DNA of 64,000 bases from Euleptes europaea (GCF_029931775.1 NC_079312.1:53510333-53574332), one strand, 5' to 3'; numbered from the stretch's first letter, positions 9,785-40,950 are shown. Numbers and translations: made by a program. The notes: generated by a model from the sequence alone, not told the origin.

Positions 9785-11250
9785 AGGAACTACATACTAG
9801 GACAGGAAAGAATGAGCATTTTAGCTATTTATCTAGGCTACGATCGAGATATCCAGCACAGATCTTGCCTTTGTGGAGGTTAGACAAAGAAGCAGTAAGG
9901 ATAGCTGGAAGGGAAGAAATCCCTGAGAGTAGCGCTCTGGGTAAAAGAGGAGACAGCAGCTGAGCAGGCAAGAGGAAGGATATTGTGGAAACAGAGCTAG
10001 CCAGCTACCTTACTAGCTCTACTGTCCCCTTCCCCCGAGTACTGGTGTATTCTGTACAAAGAGAAATCGCCCACTCCTTCACTTCCAGCAGAAGCCCCCC
10101 CCCCATTATAGCAAATAGAAAACATACATTTAGGAGAAATGAGAGATCACTGATAATAGATCAGATCACTAGCTGAAAGCAGCTGATTCAAGATCCACAA
10201 TCTTACACCTGTATTGCATTTGAAAGCACCAGTGTGGTGGTGGCAAGGGGATACACACAAATGTTCAAGAGGCACATGCATTGGCCCTCTTGAAAACAAA
10301 ACCAGAGACCATGGGCAAGGGGGTGCTCATCCGGCTCTTCTCCAACTTTTAACTATGCACCTCTTAGTGTCGTACTGGATCTTGACGTACACTGGGTGGT
10401 TTTATTCATTATTGTGCCCTTCTAAGGGATTCTGAGATGTAGGTTACTCGTGATACACATGTTCATGCTGGGGCAACAGTTTCTGTAACACTTGAAAAAG
10501 CAGTCTTCAGTTTGGCATACCTGCCTACTGCTTACCCGAAGAATCCCCATATGTTTCTGCTGCAGCCCAAAGGTCAGAAGCTGAATGTATTGCATGAAAT
10601 GGCATAAAGGCAGAAAGTCCACCAACAGTGCTTCACACCAATGTGGAAGTCTGGGCATAACCATAGACTCAATTAATGTGCCTTTTCTACACCGCAGTGT
10701 CTTGAAGACAGACAAGTCTAAGCCTAGACAATGTTTTACCTGGATTTTAATACTTATCAGCCTAACAAAGCCTCTTTAAAATATTGAACATCTACATGAT
10801 AAAATTCTCACTTGCCCCAATTTATAGACTCTGGGATAATGAATTTAAGTAATCTGCTGCCCTCTAGTGGACAACAGTTTTGTTAAATTATAGGTGTGTA
10901 TTGAATTTGAATAGATCCTTTCAGGATGGTGGGAGCAAGAAGAGAGTCAGATGTATGGCTGAGATGAGCACATTTTGGATTTGGAGGACCCTGGCAAATA
11001 TCTAAGTACATCTACTGTTTAGCTCTCTCAGAAATATAGCTGTTTGCTTTGGCATTACTTCAGCAGACTCACAAAAGCGGGCAATGGATGCCTTGCCAGA
11101 ACAAGATTATTTGATAAAACCACAGCTAGCAGCTGAGCTTTCCCACAGCTGTTCATCGTGCAGAAAAATCCTGCGTGCCTCAGGAATCTCCCCCCCCCCC
11201 ATAACCATGGAGGGTTCTGGCAACAATGACCCACAAGAACTGTTTGCTTG
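9785..11250. other. no gene or clear repeat seen
   Basis: No exon-like frame with splice signals and no recognised repeat. A short polypyrimidine run sits near 10,090. Confidence 0.4.
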
Positions 11251-11257
11251 AGCACTG

Positions 11258-11515
11258 GAGGAGGAGGAAGAAGAATTGGTTTTTATATGCTGGCTTTCTC
11301 TACCACTTAAGGAAGAATTAAACCAGCTTATCCCTTCCCCTCCCCACAACAGACACCCTGTGAGGTAGGTGGGGCTTAGAGTGTGACTAGCCCAAGGTCA
11401 CCCAGCTGGCTTCTTGTGTAGGAGTAGGGAAACAAATCCAGTTCACCAGATTAGCCTCCACCTCTCATGTGGAGTGGGGAACCAAACCCAGTTCTCCAGA
11501 TCAGAGCCCACCACT
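11258..11515 (-). mobile_element. tRNA-derived SINE, minus orientation
   Basis: GAAGAAGAATTGGTTTTTAT at the left is the SINE 3' end; AAGGTCACCCAGCTGGCTTC and the double GTGGAGTGGGGAA block follow. The tRNA head is partly lost at the right. Confidence 0.6.
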
Positions 11516-11664
11516 CCGTGATCCATTGTTTTAAAAAGTCGATACCCCACTGGGCATGGAGTCTACGCTAATTCCTTGTATGCCCACCTAATCTGTGATG
11601 TAGAGCTGGCAAATGGAAACAGTAATGTATAGTAATAGATTATCAACACACTACAGGAATGCAG

Positions 11665-11873
11665 TTATCATTACAACAGAAGCCTTTATTGTTAACCAGT
11701 TAACAAGAGACGTCAATCATTTGTCACACGAACAGTTCTTACCACCTCATGACAAAGGCATTTGATGTCTGTGCTCCTGACTGTTTTTCCTGTAGTCTTT
11801 CGCGTTCTCACTTCTGTTGCTGCTCGAACATAAGACTCTCTTCGCCTGTCAAGGAATTGTCCTTGCACACACC
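11665..11873 (-). terminator. CCDC174: CCDC174 3' UTR and polyadenylation signal
   Basis: On the minus strand an AATAAA lies at 11690-11685, about 185 bases past the stop, with a GT-rich stretch (GTAGTGTGTTG) just beyond, as expected for cleavage near 11,665. The 3' UTR is therefore short, about 200 bases. Confidence 0.7.
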
Positions 11874-31517
<19,644 letters not shown>

Positions 31518-31877
31518 GAGAGCAACAGCTGCTGTTTCCCGGTCCGGCAACGGAGAAAAAAAATCAGACTAAACAGACCGTCAAAACACCTTCCCCCGCC
31601 AGCGCTTCCGGCCGCAGCCGTAAAGCACAGTTTCCGCAATGGCGACAAGAGCGCAGGCTCCGCAGCGCCGTTGAGTGCGACAATGCCGGAAAGCAGGGCG
31701 CACCGCGAGACCGAGGCGCGGGGTCTTTCGGGCCTGTAAGCAGCCAGTCGTGAAGGGGGAGCTGCGGCTGCGCAGTAAGAAGAGGCCAGGGGAAGTGGGG
31801 GCAGGGGAATGTGCCGGTGCGGGGAGCTCATAGAGGTCGGTTGCTCGGACTGCAACGTTGTGCCTCGCGACTTCTGC

Positions 31878-32130
31878 ATACCACACCTAATCCCATCACG
31901 CCTGCTGTTCACATTTACATACTGTTAACATTTACATACTAATGCTTGTCTGAATTCACTCTCCTCTACTTAAAGACAGATGGATTCACATTCTAGCTGT
32001 ATCTGAAGAAATGAGCTGTGGCTCACGAAAGCTCCTACCCTGCCAGAAAATATTCTTGTTAGTCTTTAAGGTGCTTCTGGGCTCTGGCCCTTTTCTACTA
32101 CTGCAGACAGACTAACACGGCGACCCACTG
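31878..32130 (+). repeat. hammerhead-like dispersed repeat, long copy
   Basis: Begins CACACCTAATCCCATCA, includes TTAAAGACAGATGGATTCAC, the core CTGAAGAAATGAGCTGTGGC with TCACGAAAGC, and ends GACTAACACGGCGACCCAC. It shares its whole length with the copy at 32,383. Confidence 0.65.
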
Positions 32131-32149
32131 TGAATTAATTTAGCGGGTG

Positions 32150-32275
32150 TGAGCTGATCTATGAATGAATGGGAAAGATTTCCAAAAATATTTTTTGTTA
32201 GTCTTTAAGGTGCTCCTGGGCTCTGGCCCTTTTCTACTACTGCAGACAGACTAACCCTGCTACCCACTGTGAATT
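32150..32275 (+). repeat. hammerhead-like dispersed repeat, 3' part
   Basis: Starts within ATTTTTTGTTAGTCTTTAAG and runs to GACTAACCCTGCTACCCAC; the core-bearing 5' part is missing. Confidence 0.6.
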
Positions 32276-32382
32276 ATCACCGAGACAGGATGAGAGTCAC
32301 AGCCTACCTTGCATTCATGGCCCATTACCAATGCTGATATCTCCACACCCATCTCTCCCCTGGACATCACAGACTCTTCTAC

Positions 32383-32560
32383 ATATCACACCTAATCCCA
32401 TCAAGCCTGCTATTCACATTTACATACTGTTCCTCTACTTAAAGACCGATGGATTCACATTCTAGTTGTATCTGAAGAAGTGAGCTGTGGCTCACGAAAG
32501 CTCATACCCTACCAGAAAATATTTTTGTTAGTCTTTAAGGTGCTACTGGACTCTCAGCCT
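32383..32560 (+). repeat. hammerhead-like dispersed repeat, best folded copy
   Basis: Carries CTGAAGA (32472-32478), a 6-bp stem GTGAGC/GCTCAC with TGTG loop, GAAA (32496-32499) and an enclosing stem GTAT/ATAC (32468-32471 with 32504-32507). The tail GTTAGTCTTTAAGGTGCTAC is shared by all copies. Confidence 0.65.
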
Positions 32561-32709
32561 ACCTAAAGATGCTGGCTGAGAGGTCTTGTCATGTTGATTC
32601 CGAAGTAAACTGTTTAAGCTGGCATGCTAATCGTACTTTAATGGACAGAAGCTCCTGTTTTCCTGCACATTTTTTTAAAAAAATAATGCTGTTTGCCGGA
32701 ATATTGTTT

Positions 32710-32866
32710 TTTTGTGTGTGTGAGTTAAGTGCCGTCAAGTCGCTTCCGACTCATGGCGACCCTATGAACGAAAGTCCTCCAAAATGTCCTATATTTGACA
32801 GCCTTGCTCAGATCCTGCAAATTGAAGGTCGTGGCTTCCTTTATTGAGTCAGTCCATCTCTTGTTG
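32710..32866 (-). mobile_element. Bov-B/RTE LINE 3' end
   Basis: In plus orientation it reads GTGTGTGAGTTAAGTGCCGT then CAAGTCGCTTCCGACTC, matching the 18,511 copy. Its inner edge serves as the target of the insertion at 32,867. Confidence 0.65.
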
Positions 32867-33000
32867 GATTGACACTTGACCCTGAGAGACGCTGTCCTTC
32901 AGTGTTACTCCTCTGAAGATGCCTGCCACAGCTGCTGGCGAAACGTCAGGAAAGAAAATACCAAGACCACGGTCACACAGCCCGGATAACCCACAAGAAG
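32867..33000 (+). mobile_element. short hammerhead-bearing insertion (Penelope-like?), 12-bp TSD
   Basis: A 134-bp insertion flanked by CATCTCTTGTTG (32855-32866, 33001-33012). It holds TCCT-CTGAAGA ... GGC-GAAAC-GTC-AGGA, an arrangement like a minimal type I hammerhead with a 4-bp stem I and cleavage triplet GTC. Hammerhead motifs are reported from Penelope-like elements, hence the suggested class. It ends CAGCCCGGATAACCCAC. Confidence 0.6.
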
Positions 33001-33265
33001 CATCTCTTGTTGTTTTTAATAATGCTGATTTACTAGTTTTCCATCCTATTCTGTCTCCGAAGGGCTCAGCCCCGCCCCCACAGCTGTTTTGTCCAGCGAA
33101 TGAGTTAGCTCTTTTTCTTTTTTTTACAAATTAAAAGGGAGGGTTGGAGAATCGAGTACGCTCTGCTCTCCACTTTCATATGATACAATGGTTTTGATTC
33201 TCTGGTGTGAATTTTGAGACGCAACAAAAAGATTTTTTTAAATTATTATTAACATAATTTGAAAC

Positions 33266-33422
33266 AAAATATTGTCGAAGGCTTTCATGGTCAGAGTTCA
33301 TTGGTTCTTGTAGGTTATCCGGGCTGTGTGACCGTGGTCTTGGTATTTTCTTTCCTGATGTTTTGCCAGCAGCTGTGGCAGGCATCTTCAGAGGAGTAAC
33401 ACTGAAGGACAGTGTCTCAATA
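33266..33422 (-). mobile_element. short hammerhead-bearing insertion, 12-bp TSD
   Basis: Same family as 32,867 in minus orientation, extending to the tail GAAAGCCTTCGACAATATT. Flanked by ATAATTTGAAAC (33254-33265, 33423-33434). Confidence 0.65.
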
Positions 33423-33589
33423 ATAATTTGAAACACTTTTGTGGCGGCACTGGGGCATGTGCAAAGTGCTGCTTGGAAAAGTACAATGCAAAGCTGCAAA
33501 GCACAGGGGTTGTTTTTCAGTTTCCATGGTATCCCAAAATTCCTGAACATTGATTTAATTGGGACAGGACTGCACAGCGCAACTCCTGG

Positions 33590-34210
33590 AGAGACAAATA
33601 ATAACAATCTTGGGGTGGGCAAGACTATAGTTTGGTGGGAAAGCTTCCTTCCGCTGCTGCATCAATCCAGTGCACACAGCCAGAGACAGGGCTTTTTCAG
33701 TGGTGGTGCCTTGCCTTTGGAATACCCTCCCCCTTGAGGCTAGCATTTTGTTCAGCGCCCGACCAAATATTTCTTTTTACTCAGATTTTAACTGGAGGAT
33801 TACATCCTTTCTAGTTGTTTTACAGCCCGCTTCTAGGGTGAGGACTATTTTATGAAAATCATGTTTAGGCTACTCAATGTTTGTTTTGTGCTCTTTTTTA
33901 TGCCCTGACTTGTTATTAATGACTTGTTTTGGTATTGTTTTAGCTGTGAGCTTCCTTAAGCAGGTCTCTGAAGAGGTGGCATAGAAGCCTTTACCTAGCA
34001 GCAGCCACATGAGGTAGGTTAGACGTAGTGACTGAGCCTAGGACAACTGTGAGATTCATGAAGTGTTTGTATTTATTTTATTGTATTTTTATCCTTTGCT
34101 TTATTGATGTATTTTTGTATACTTGTGTTGCAAACTTATATTCACTGTAAGATGTTTTGTAACTAAATATCACAATAGGACATAAATGCCCTCATTAAAT
34201 GCATAAATTA
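33590..34210 (+). mobile_element. CR1/L2-type LINE, ORF2 C-terminus and 3' UTR
   Basis: Reads DRAFSVVVPCLWNTLPLEAS, the near-universal C-terminal signature of CR1/L2 ORF2 (RAFSV.AP.LWN.LP), then a T-rich 3' UTR with GTGAGCTTCCTTAAGCAGG. Heavily decayed. Confidence 0.6.
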
Positions 34211-34699
34211 ATTGCAGTGGTTCTCACTTTCCAGTAAGATTGCAGCATTTCTTGGGGGAAGAAATCTGGTGGAATGTTATTGGAGTGCCTGGAGTTCTTT
34301 TAATAAAAGACAAGTATTTAATAGCATTTGTATTATGTGTTTGTTTTCAAATGTTTTCATCTATCTGAGCCTTTGATTACTATAAATTCAAATAAATGTC
34401 AGAATGAGTGATCTCTCCCTGTTGCTTTCTCATGAAAATTTATGAGTATTTGAAAACCTGTTGATGTCATATGAGGGAATGAAAAAGCATTTTTTTTTTG
34501 CTTCAGGCAGAAGGGGGAGGAAGAAAAGTAGGAATATTAGAAAACGATGCTTTAAAATATGAAATGTGCACTTAAAATACTTAAGGATGTGTACTGCAAA
34601 GCTGAATTGATCTTACTGTTGTGATTTCACCTTTAAAAAATCTTGATAACTATTCTGGGAAGATAATGCAGATTTATAATGAAGAATTATTAGTACCTT

Positions 34700-34830
34700 T
34701 ACTAATCTGATGAAGGGAGCTTTGACTCTTGAAAGCTTATACCCTGGAAATCTTGTTGGCCCTTAAGGTGCTCCTGGGCTCGAATCTGGCTCTTCTACTG
34801 CAGAACAACAGAGCTACCCACCTGAAACTA
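34700..34830 (+). repeat. hammerhead-like dispersed repeat with canonical core
   Basis: CTGATGA (34707-34713) is exactly the hammerhead core, followed by a stem AAGGG/CTCTT and GAAA (34731-34734), then CTTGTTGGCCCTTAAGGTGC and AGAACAACAGAGCTACCCAC. Confidence 0.6.
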
Positions 34831-34975
34831 GCACCTTTACCAAAATCATAATTCTGTTGACCCTTAAGGGAAGCTGTGACAATTAGAGCAGACTTCAACT
34901 CAGCTTTGCAGTACAGGAAGAAACAAAAGCAAGAATCTATTGCCTAAACTCGAACACCATATATACACACACACA

Positions 34976-35178
34976 CCCTGACCTGGATGGCCCAGGCTAG
35001 CCTGATCTCGTCAGATCTCAGAAGCTAAGCAGGGTCAGCCCTGGTTAGTATTTGGACGGGAGACCACCAAGGAAGTCCAGGGTTGCTGTGCAGAGGAAGG
35101 CACTGGCAAACCACCTCTGTCTTGCCATGAAACCCCCCCAAAAAAGGGGTCGCCATAAGTCGGCTGCGACTTGTGGAA
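34976..35178 (+). mobile_element. 5S rRNA-derived SINE with Bov-B-like tail
   Basis: The head is 5S rRNA-like: GATCTCGTCAGATCTCAGAA, box A AAGCTAAGCAGGGTC and box C TGGACGGGAGACC. A linker GGCAAACCACCTCTGTCTTG and a tail GTCGCCATAAGTCGGCTGCG follow; the tail resembles the Bov-B 3' end, which would explain its mobilisation. Not a functional 5S gene. Confidence 0.8.
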
Positions 35179-36305
35179 GATCTTTGCTGGGATTCTTCTG
35201 TTGTTGTTTTTTCACAGCTTCTTTTTTGCGATGTAGAAATTTCCAAGTCAACTTGTGATCTGATTTTCAGGTGTGAGCTGGCTAAAAGCATGAACTGTGA
35301 TCTAAGACATCCCTCGTTCAAATGCAATTTTATTAGTTATTTTATTTAAGTCATCGATATATTCCCTTTCCACTTTAAGGGTACGGTTCAAGGTGGCTCT
35401 CTAATGATTATGAATGTAGTCATCACAATAAAAATGCTTTAACATGAAACTGAAAACCAGGATGAGAATTTCATTTTACAAGTCCTTCCAAAATTAAAAT
35501 AAACTCTTTGGCCTTTTAGGCACTGGTTGTTTCCGTTGGATATGCTGCTCTCTTGATGCACAGTATTTGTAGTCGAATTCTCAAATCACTCTGCACAGGG
35601 ACTTCCCCCCCCCCCAAATAAATTCCAAGAGTACTTGGGATTACTCAGAGTAAATTTCTGCATGTGCCAGTGAAAATGCGGCGCATTTGAACCAAAGGTG
35701 TTTTAACTATCAGAGTGGTTACCGAGGATGCATATATGGCGAGGGTGGCAAATCAGCCCAGTTCTGTTTGATCCAGCCAAGGTCTGAAACTGACATACTT
35801 GCTGTGAAACTGACCAAGTAAGCAGCCGCATTAGGTGTTTGAGATTATTTCAGTGTTCTTTTGCTAGTCCGGCACTCCCAAACAAAAAAACTGTTCAATC
35901 TGGCTGAGGTCTGAAACTGACCCACACTTGCTGTGAAACTGAGCAGATAAGCAGCCTCATAGTATTCCAATGTTCTCTTGTTAGCCCTGCACTCGCAAAC
36001 AAAACAAAAAACAAAAAAAAGATGTTTTTGAGGGGAGGGGTTGGATGAGGGGGAAAGATAAGTGGGAGGGAGAAGCGAGAATGAGCATGGGGAGAAAAAC
36101 TCGAATTGCCAAGTATGCACAATACGAGCTTTTGATTTGTAATCAAGGTAGACTTTAAACTGGCTAAAACAGCATCCAGAAAATGCGAGGCGAGAGCGAG
36201 GCAACCTCTAAAGGTCAGAGAAAACGTGCATAATGAAAACAAAGCCCCAAAGTAGTTGGGGGGTGATGGAAACAGCCTGTGCATAAAAGGCCTTTAGCTG
36301 GCAAT

Positions 36306-36540
36306 GAACTCATTAGAATCGTAGAGTTGGAAGGGACCACTAGGTTCATCTAGTCCAACCTCCTGCACAATGCAGGAAATTCCAAACTAATCCCCACACA
36401 CACGCACACACCATGCCCAGAAGATGGCCAAGGTGCCCTCCCTCTCATGATCTACCTAAGGTCATTGAATCAGCATTGCTGACAAATGGCCATCTAGCCT
36501 CTAGATAACCTTAAGCAAGCCATTCTAGTTTGCCACTCAT
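36306..36540 (-). mobile_element. CR1 LINE 3' end
   Basis: AGAATCGTAGAGTTGGAAGG then GACCACTAGG and CATCTAGTCCAACCTCCTGC is the reverse complement of the CR1 3' UTR with its ATTCTATG-type terminal repeats. Confidence 0.7.
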
Positions 36541-36897
36541 TCTGTTATATATGTCTAATATGAGACTAGTAGCTTGGTTCCAGTGATCTGTGGATGTCCC
36601 CCTACCCAGCAGTCCTTTCTAATCCTATCAAATGGTTGCAGGATCCACATGGTGTAATGGCCATGTGGGGTGGGAGGCTGCAATGGGGAGGAGGTCAAAA
36701 TCAGTGATTGAAAAGGCAGAAAGGGCAATTTCATTCCCTTTCCCCCTCCCCTCTGAAGGCTCCTGACCTGCATTGATATTACTCCATGTAGGTCCTGCAA
36801 CCATGGTAATAAACTTTCCCAGGATTGGAAGACTGCTGGGTGAGGGGGAACATGGGGAAGATTTGCAGCTATCAGCACCTACTGCTGGATCCAATCC

Positions 36898-36975
36898 AGT
36901 GTGATGTACTGGTTAAAATATTGAACTAGGACCGAGGAGTCGAGGTTCAAATCCCTGCTGAACCATGAAGTACCA
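36898..36975 (+). mobile_element. short tRNA-SINE head
   Basis: GTGATGTACTGGTTAAAATA and GGTTCAAATCCC have box A and box B spacing. Only the head survives. Confidence 0.4.
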
Positions 36976-37704
36976 CAGATATTGCTCTGAAAACTAAATG
37001 ATGCTGGAAATTAAAAGCACAGCATAGCTTGTTACTATGTTTTGGATGGGAATCCACATTTGCTTCCATTCTTTCAAAAATGTACAATTGTCTAGTAAAA
37101 AGAGAAAGCAGCCTTGATTGGACACCTCTGAAATAGGTGTAACCAGTCAATCAATTTGTGACTGTGATACTGCAAAATGTATGCACTCAAACCATAAGAT
37201 TAACCTTTAGCTGGCATTCCCATCCCCAGTTAATAGCACAAAGACCAACAGGCAGTAATGAGTACCTGTACAACTGACAAGTGAACAGGATCTATGGAAA
37301 TCAGCCCTTTCGATGTTCTTGCTCTGCTCTTGGTGTGTCATTCATTTACCTGGAGAATGTACTGAGACAGATGAGTTTCAAATGCTCTCTGAATAGAAGT
37401 CCAGTGCTCTGATCTTTGATATCTAGGAACTGGCAAGCTTTTAATGCACAGTTTCTTTTAGAAGGGGTAGTCCTAGTGCTGCTACTGAAGACTTCCTTAA
37501 GCTCCGAGCAATTTATCACAGAGGCCTGACATTCTGAAACGGACTGGAGTCAGGAAGAGACACCATCCTCCCATTTATAATGTTGAATTTCTTCCCTTTC
37601 CAATTTCTTTGGAGCACTAACAATCACCACAACTGTGTGTTCGATGACACAGATGTTGGCCTAAAACATTTTCCCCCTAAACAAAGAATCTAGTGGGCAG
37701 TTAA

Positions 37705-37790
37705 TTTATTGCGGCATCAGCTTTTGTGAGCAAGAGCCCACTTTGTCAGATGCAAATACAAACAGAAAGGGGGGTAATACGATGAAGAAA
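37705..37790 (-). repeat. hammerhead-like dispersed repeat with GCAT/ATGC stem
   Basis: The minus strand reads GCAT-CTGACAA, stem GTGGGC/GCTCAC with TCTT loop, AAAA, GCTG-ATGC (37753-37714). The enclosing stem pairs as GCAT/ATGC, where the 32,383 copy has GTAT/ATAC. Confidence 0.5.
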
Positions 37791-38221
37791 GGCCAGAGGG
37801 CGTGTTGCATTTCATTGCTGAGCAGAAGTGAATACAAGATCCAAGTCGAAAGAGTAAATGATCCGCTCAGATTGGGTGTGGATCATATCCCAACTGTTGA
37901 CGAATTGACATGGTAAAATGCATAGTGTACTTCTACAGAGGGGCAATAGCTTTCTATAACGAAGTAGCCAAAAAGCTGATAGTGTCAAATTGGCAGAGGA
38001 ATGGCAACATGGACACTTCATGCTAGAGTCCCCCCTTGTGTCTCCAGAGTGTTTACTGGTGTTTCACAAAATTCAAAATTCTTGTCTTCAAGAAGCAGTG
38101 CATACCCAGAGGAAGGGCTTGCATGCCAATAAGACACCAGCATTACCTAATCTGCAGACAAACTTACCTGTAATGCAAATGGCAATGGCTGCAAAACTAC
38201 TGTGCTTTGTTAGGTAAGACT

Positions 38222-38719
38222 AACAGCCCATTCCTGATCTCTGAGGATGAAAGTCCTTTGGAGGCCAGGAAAGGGCTGCCCCGGCGTTCGGGTCCCCTGC
38301 ACCAGCGTCAGCATTACTTATGCCGCCCAGGATGGGTCGGACGCCATCCTTCTGTCGCTGCCGTGGCAGTGCCACCCAGAGATGCTTGCTGGGCCTTCCG
38401 CCGGTGTCCCACAGCGCAAATGCCCACACTGGTATCCCAGGGGGTGTTCCTGGGGTGTGCTGGGGGGCAGAGCTGCCAATAGGCAGCTTCCTTTCCCTTT
38501 TTGGCCGGCACGCCAGCGAGGAGAACAGCGTTGCTGTGACTGATTTTTTGCAGGCGCAGTCTCGCTGTTCTCAATGGGGCAAAATGCCCCATTTTAAATT
38601 TTAAAAGCTGGTGCAAGGCTTTTAAAAACCTTTCAGTGGCCGGGAAACGGGTTTGGAGGCGCCGCAACAGACCCTCGGCCACACTGGCCATGCCCGCCGA
38701 AAGGTGAGGAATGGGCTAT
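38222..38719. mobile_element. GC-rich non-autonomous DNA element
   Basis: Ends ACAGCCCATTCCTGA and TGAGGAATGGGCTAT are inverted copies with about two mismatches. GC-rich interior shares CTGCCGTGGCAGT and AGGCAGCT blocks with the copy at 12,472. Long frames inside come from base composition only. Confidence 0.6.
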
Positions 38720-39117
38720 AAGAGTGTCACCAGTAGGCTATGGCCTCTTGAGTTTTTTAGAACTCTGAATGGAGGTTATCAGAAGTGAACGTTGGAAGAG
38801 AACCAAAAGGAAGTGTAATCCAAATCCCACTTTCAAGACAGGACCAACATTCCCTACTCTTCTGGTAAATGTGAGAGCATCTGCTTTGTGTACAGGAAAT
38901 TCTAAATTCAACTTCTGGCATGTCCACTAAGAAGGGCTTCATGTAACAGGGCTGAAACAAACCTCATCCTGAGGCTGTGGAGAGACTTTCCTTTGAGTTG
39001 ACCAGGTTCTAACTTCTAATGCACGCAAGATTTGCAGTCGATACAATCAGTAGACTTTATGAGTAGTTTTTTCAAATAACTGGGCATTGCCTATTGAAAG
39101 AGGCCTCACACAGCTTC

Positions 39118-39590
39118 TGTAAGAAGAAGAAGAATTGGTTTTTATACCCTGCTTTTCTCAACCTTTAAGGAGTTTCAAAGCAGCTTCCACATGAATACAC
39201 GAAGCTGCCTTATACTGAATCAGACTCTTGGTCCATCAAAGTTAGTACTGTCTACTCAGACTAGCAGCGGCTCTCCAGGATCTTAGGTAGAGGTCTTTCA
39301 CATCATCTACCTGTCTAGTCCCTTTAACTGGAGATGCCAGGGATTGAACCTGGGACCTTCTGCATGCCAAGCAGGTGCTCTACCACTGAGCCACGGCCCC
39401 TCCCTATTTACCTTCCCCTGCCCATAACAGGCACCTTGTGAGGTAGGTGGGGCTGAGAGAGTTCGGAGAGAACAGTGACAAGCCCAAAGTTTCCCAGCAG
39501 GCTGCATGTGGAGGAGTGGGGAATCAAACCCAGTTCGCCAGATTAGAGTCTGCCACTCTTAACCACTACACCATGCTGACAATGCTTCTA
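39118..39590 (-). mobile_element. tRNA-derived SINE split by another SINE
   Basis: The left part (GAAGAAGAATTGGTTTTTAT to about 39,188) and right part (about 39,406 to CTTAACCACTACACCATGC) form one SINE of the 11,258 family, opened by a GGGGCTGTGGCTCAG-family SINE. Confidence 0.75.
39189..39405 (-). mobile_element. tRNA-derived SINE, GGGGCTGTGGCTCAG family, nested
   Basis: Full-length minus copy from the end block GAAGCTGCCTTATACTG to the head CTACCACTGAGCCAC; box B appears as GGGATTGAACC. It is younger than the SINE it interrupts. Confidence 0.8.
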
Positions 39591-40289
39591 TTACAATTAA
39601 AATGGGTTTTGTCCCTGAGGTCAATGGAGGAAGAATTAGAAAATGACCCATCTGTACACTAGATATGAGTAATTTTCAGTCTTTACTGCGAAGTAATAGG
39701 GAGAGAAAAGAGAAAGAAAGAAGGGAAATAGGATTAGTAAATGATTCGTGTGCTTGATGGGTCATAAAAATCTCTTACCATCTCTCCTTGACTGTAGAGA
39801 ACTGGAATTTACTGCTTTCCATTTCAGCTTGGTAAGGATGACCTGTGAAGAACCCTTTCTTTTTTTGGAGAAAAACGATGACATATTATCCTTCACATGA
39901 GACGTACAGAAGAATAAATGGTTGACTTATATCATAAAGAATAGCATTGCAAACTGGGAGGAAAAACACACCAGTGAGGTTTGGGGGAAAGAAAGGCTTT
40001 GAGCCTATCGTACAAATCTCAGTTTGCAAGTAACCAGTTTTTTTTTTTAACCAGCTATTGTACATAACAGATTAAAGGAACAAACAATGGGCCAACTTTT
40101 AGCATCTTTATACTATTTCTCTAAATCCACAGATCAGGGCCACACTTATCTGAAACAGATGTTTCTGCAAACTTGGGGGACACCCCAGGTTTTTAGAAAA
40201 ATCTGACAACCTTTAAAAATATATCAACCTTTAAAAACCCTCCCCTCCCCCCCCCCAAATAAAAAAGCATTTACATTTTTCTTCCTAAC

Positions 40290-40450
40290 TGGTGATGTCT
40301 GTGTCCAGGAGCCTCTCCGGGCCTGACTGTGGCATTGTCTGGGAGCCTTTCCAAACCCAGCTGCATCAGTGGTGTCTGGAAGCCTCTCCGGGCCCAGACA
40401 CATTGGTGGCGGCGGCATCCAGGAGCCTTTCTGGGCCCAGAGCAGCTCCC
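40290..40450. repeat. short GC-rich tandem repeat
   Basis: AGGAGCCTCTCCGGGCC, GGGAGCCTTTCCAAACC, GGAAGCCTCTCCGGGCC and AGGAGCCTTTCTGGGCC recur about every 50 bases, four degenerate copies. Confidence 0.5.
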
Positions 40451-40564
40451 AGATGTCAACACTGCTGCGGCCGGGCTTGCAGCTGCACCTGGCTTGGCCA
40501 CAGGAAAGCTGCTCCAGGCCTGGAGTAGCTTCTTCACACCACAGCTGTTGTGGCCAGTAAAGTA

Positions 40565-40820
40565 AGAAGGGAGAAGAGAGACGGGGAGGAATATTGACAG
40601 GGGAGGGAGTGAGAGAAATAGGGGGTAGGTTGAAAGAGAAGGGATGGGGGAGATTGACGGAGAAGGGGTGAGGAGGAAGAGATGGGATAGGTTGACATAA
40701 GGGGAAAGAAAGAAAGGGGGAAATGGGGGTAGGTTGATGGAGAAACGATGGTGGGGAAGAGATGAGGGTTGGTTGACAGATAAAGGAAAGGGAGGAAATG
40801 GTGTAGGAAGACTGAAGGAA
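40565..40820. repeat. purine-rich minisatellite-like tract
   Basis: Strongly purine-biased with recurrent GGTTGAC/GGTTGAT and GGAGAA blocks spaced irregularly at about 40-60 bases. Produces a long but meaningless Pro/Ser/Leu frame on the other strand. Confidence 0.5.
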
Positions 40821-40950
40821 GCAAAGGTGGGAGGGATGACCCTCTCCACAAGTTTCTTGTGGGTCCCCGCTTGTATCCAGAAATTAGGTATGGGAGTTAT
40901 GTGCCTTATCTTTAATTTGGAAGTCACCAGTGGCTACACCTGAGACAATT

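Noticed and set aside
34976-35178. 5S rRNA gene
   Set aside because: Only part of 5S is present with a SINE linker and LINE-like tail; it is dispersed with a second copy at 56,755.
40271-40927. 218-codon minus-strand frame rich in Pro, Ser and Leu
   Set aside because: Comes from a purine-rich minisatellite-like tract read on the opposite strand; no domain.
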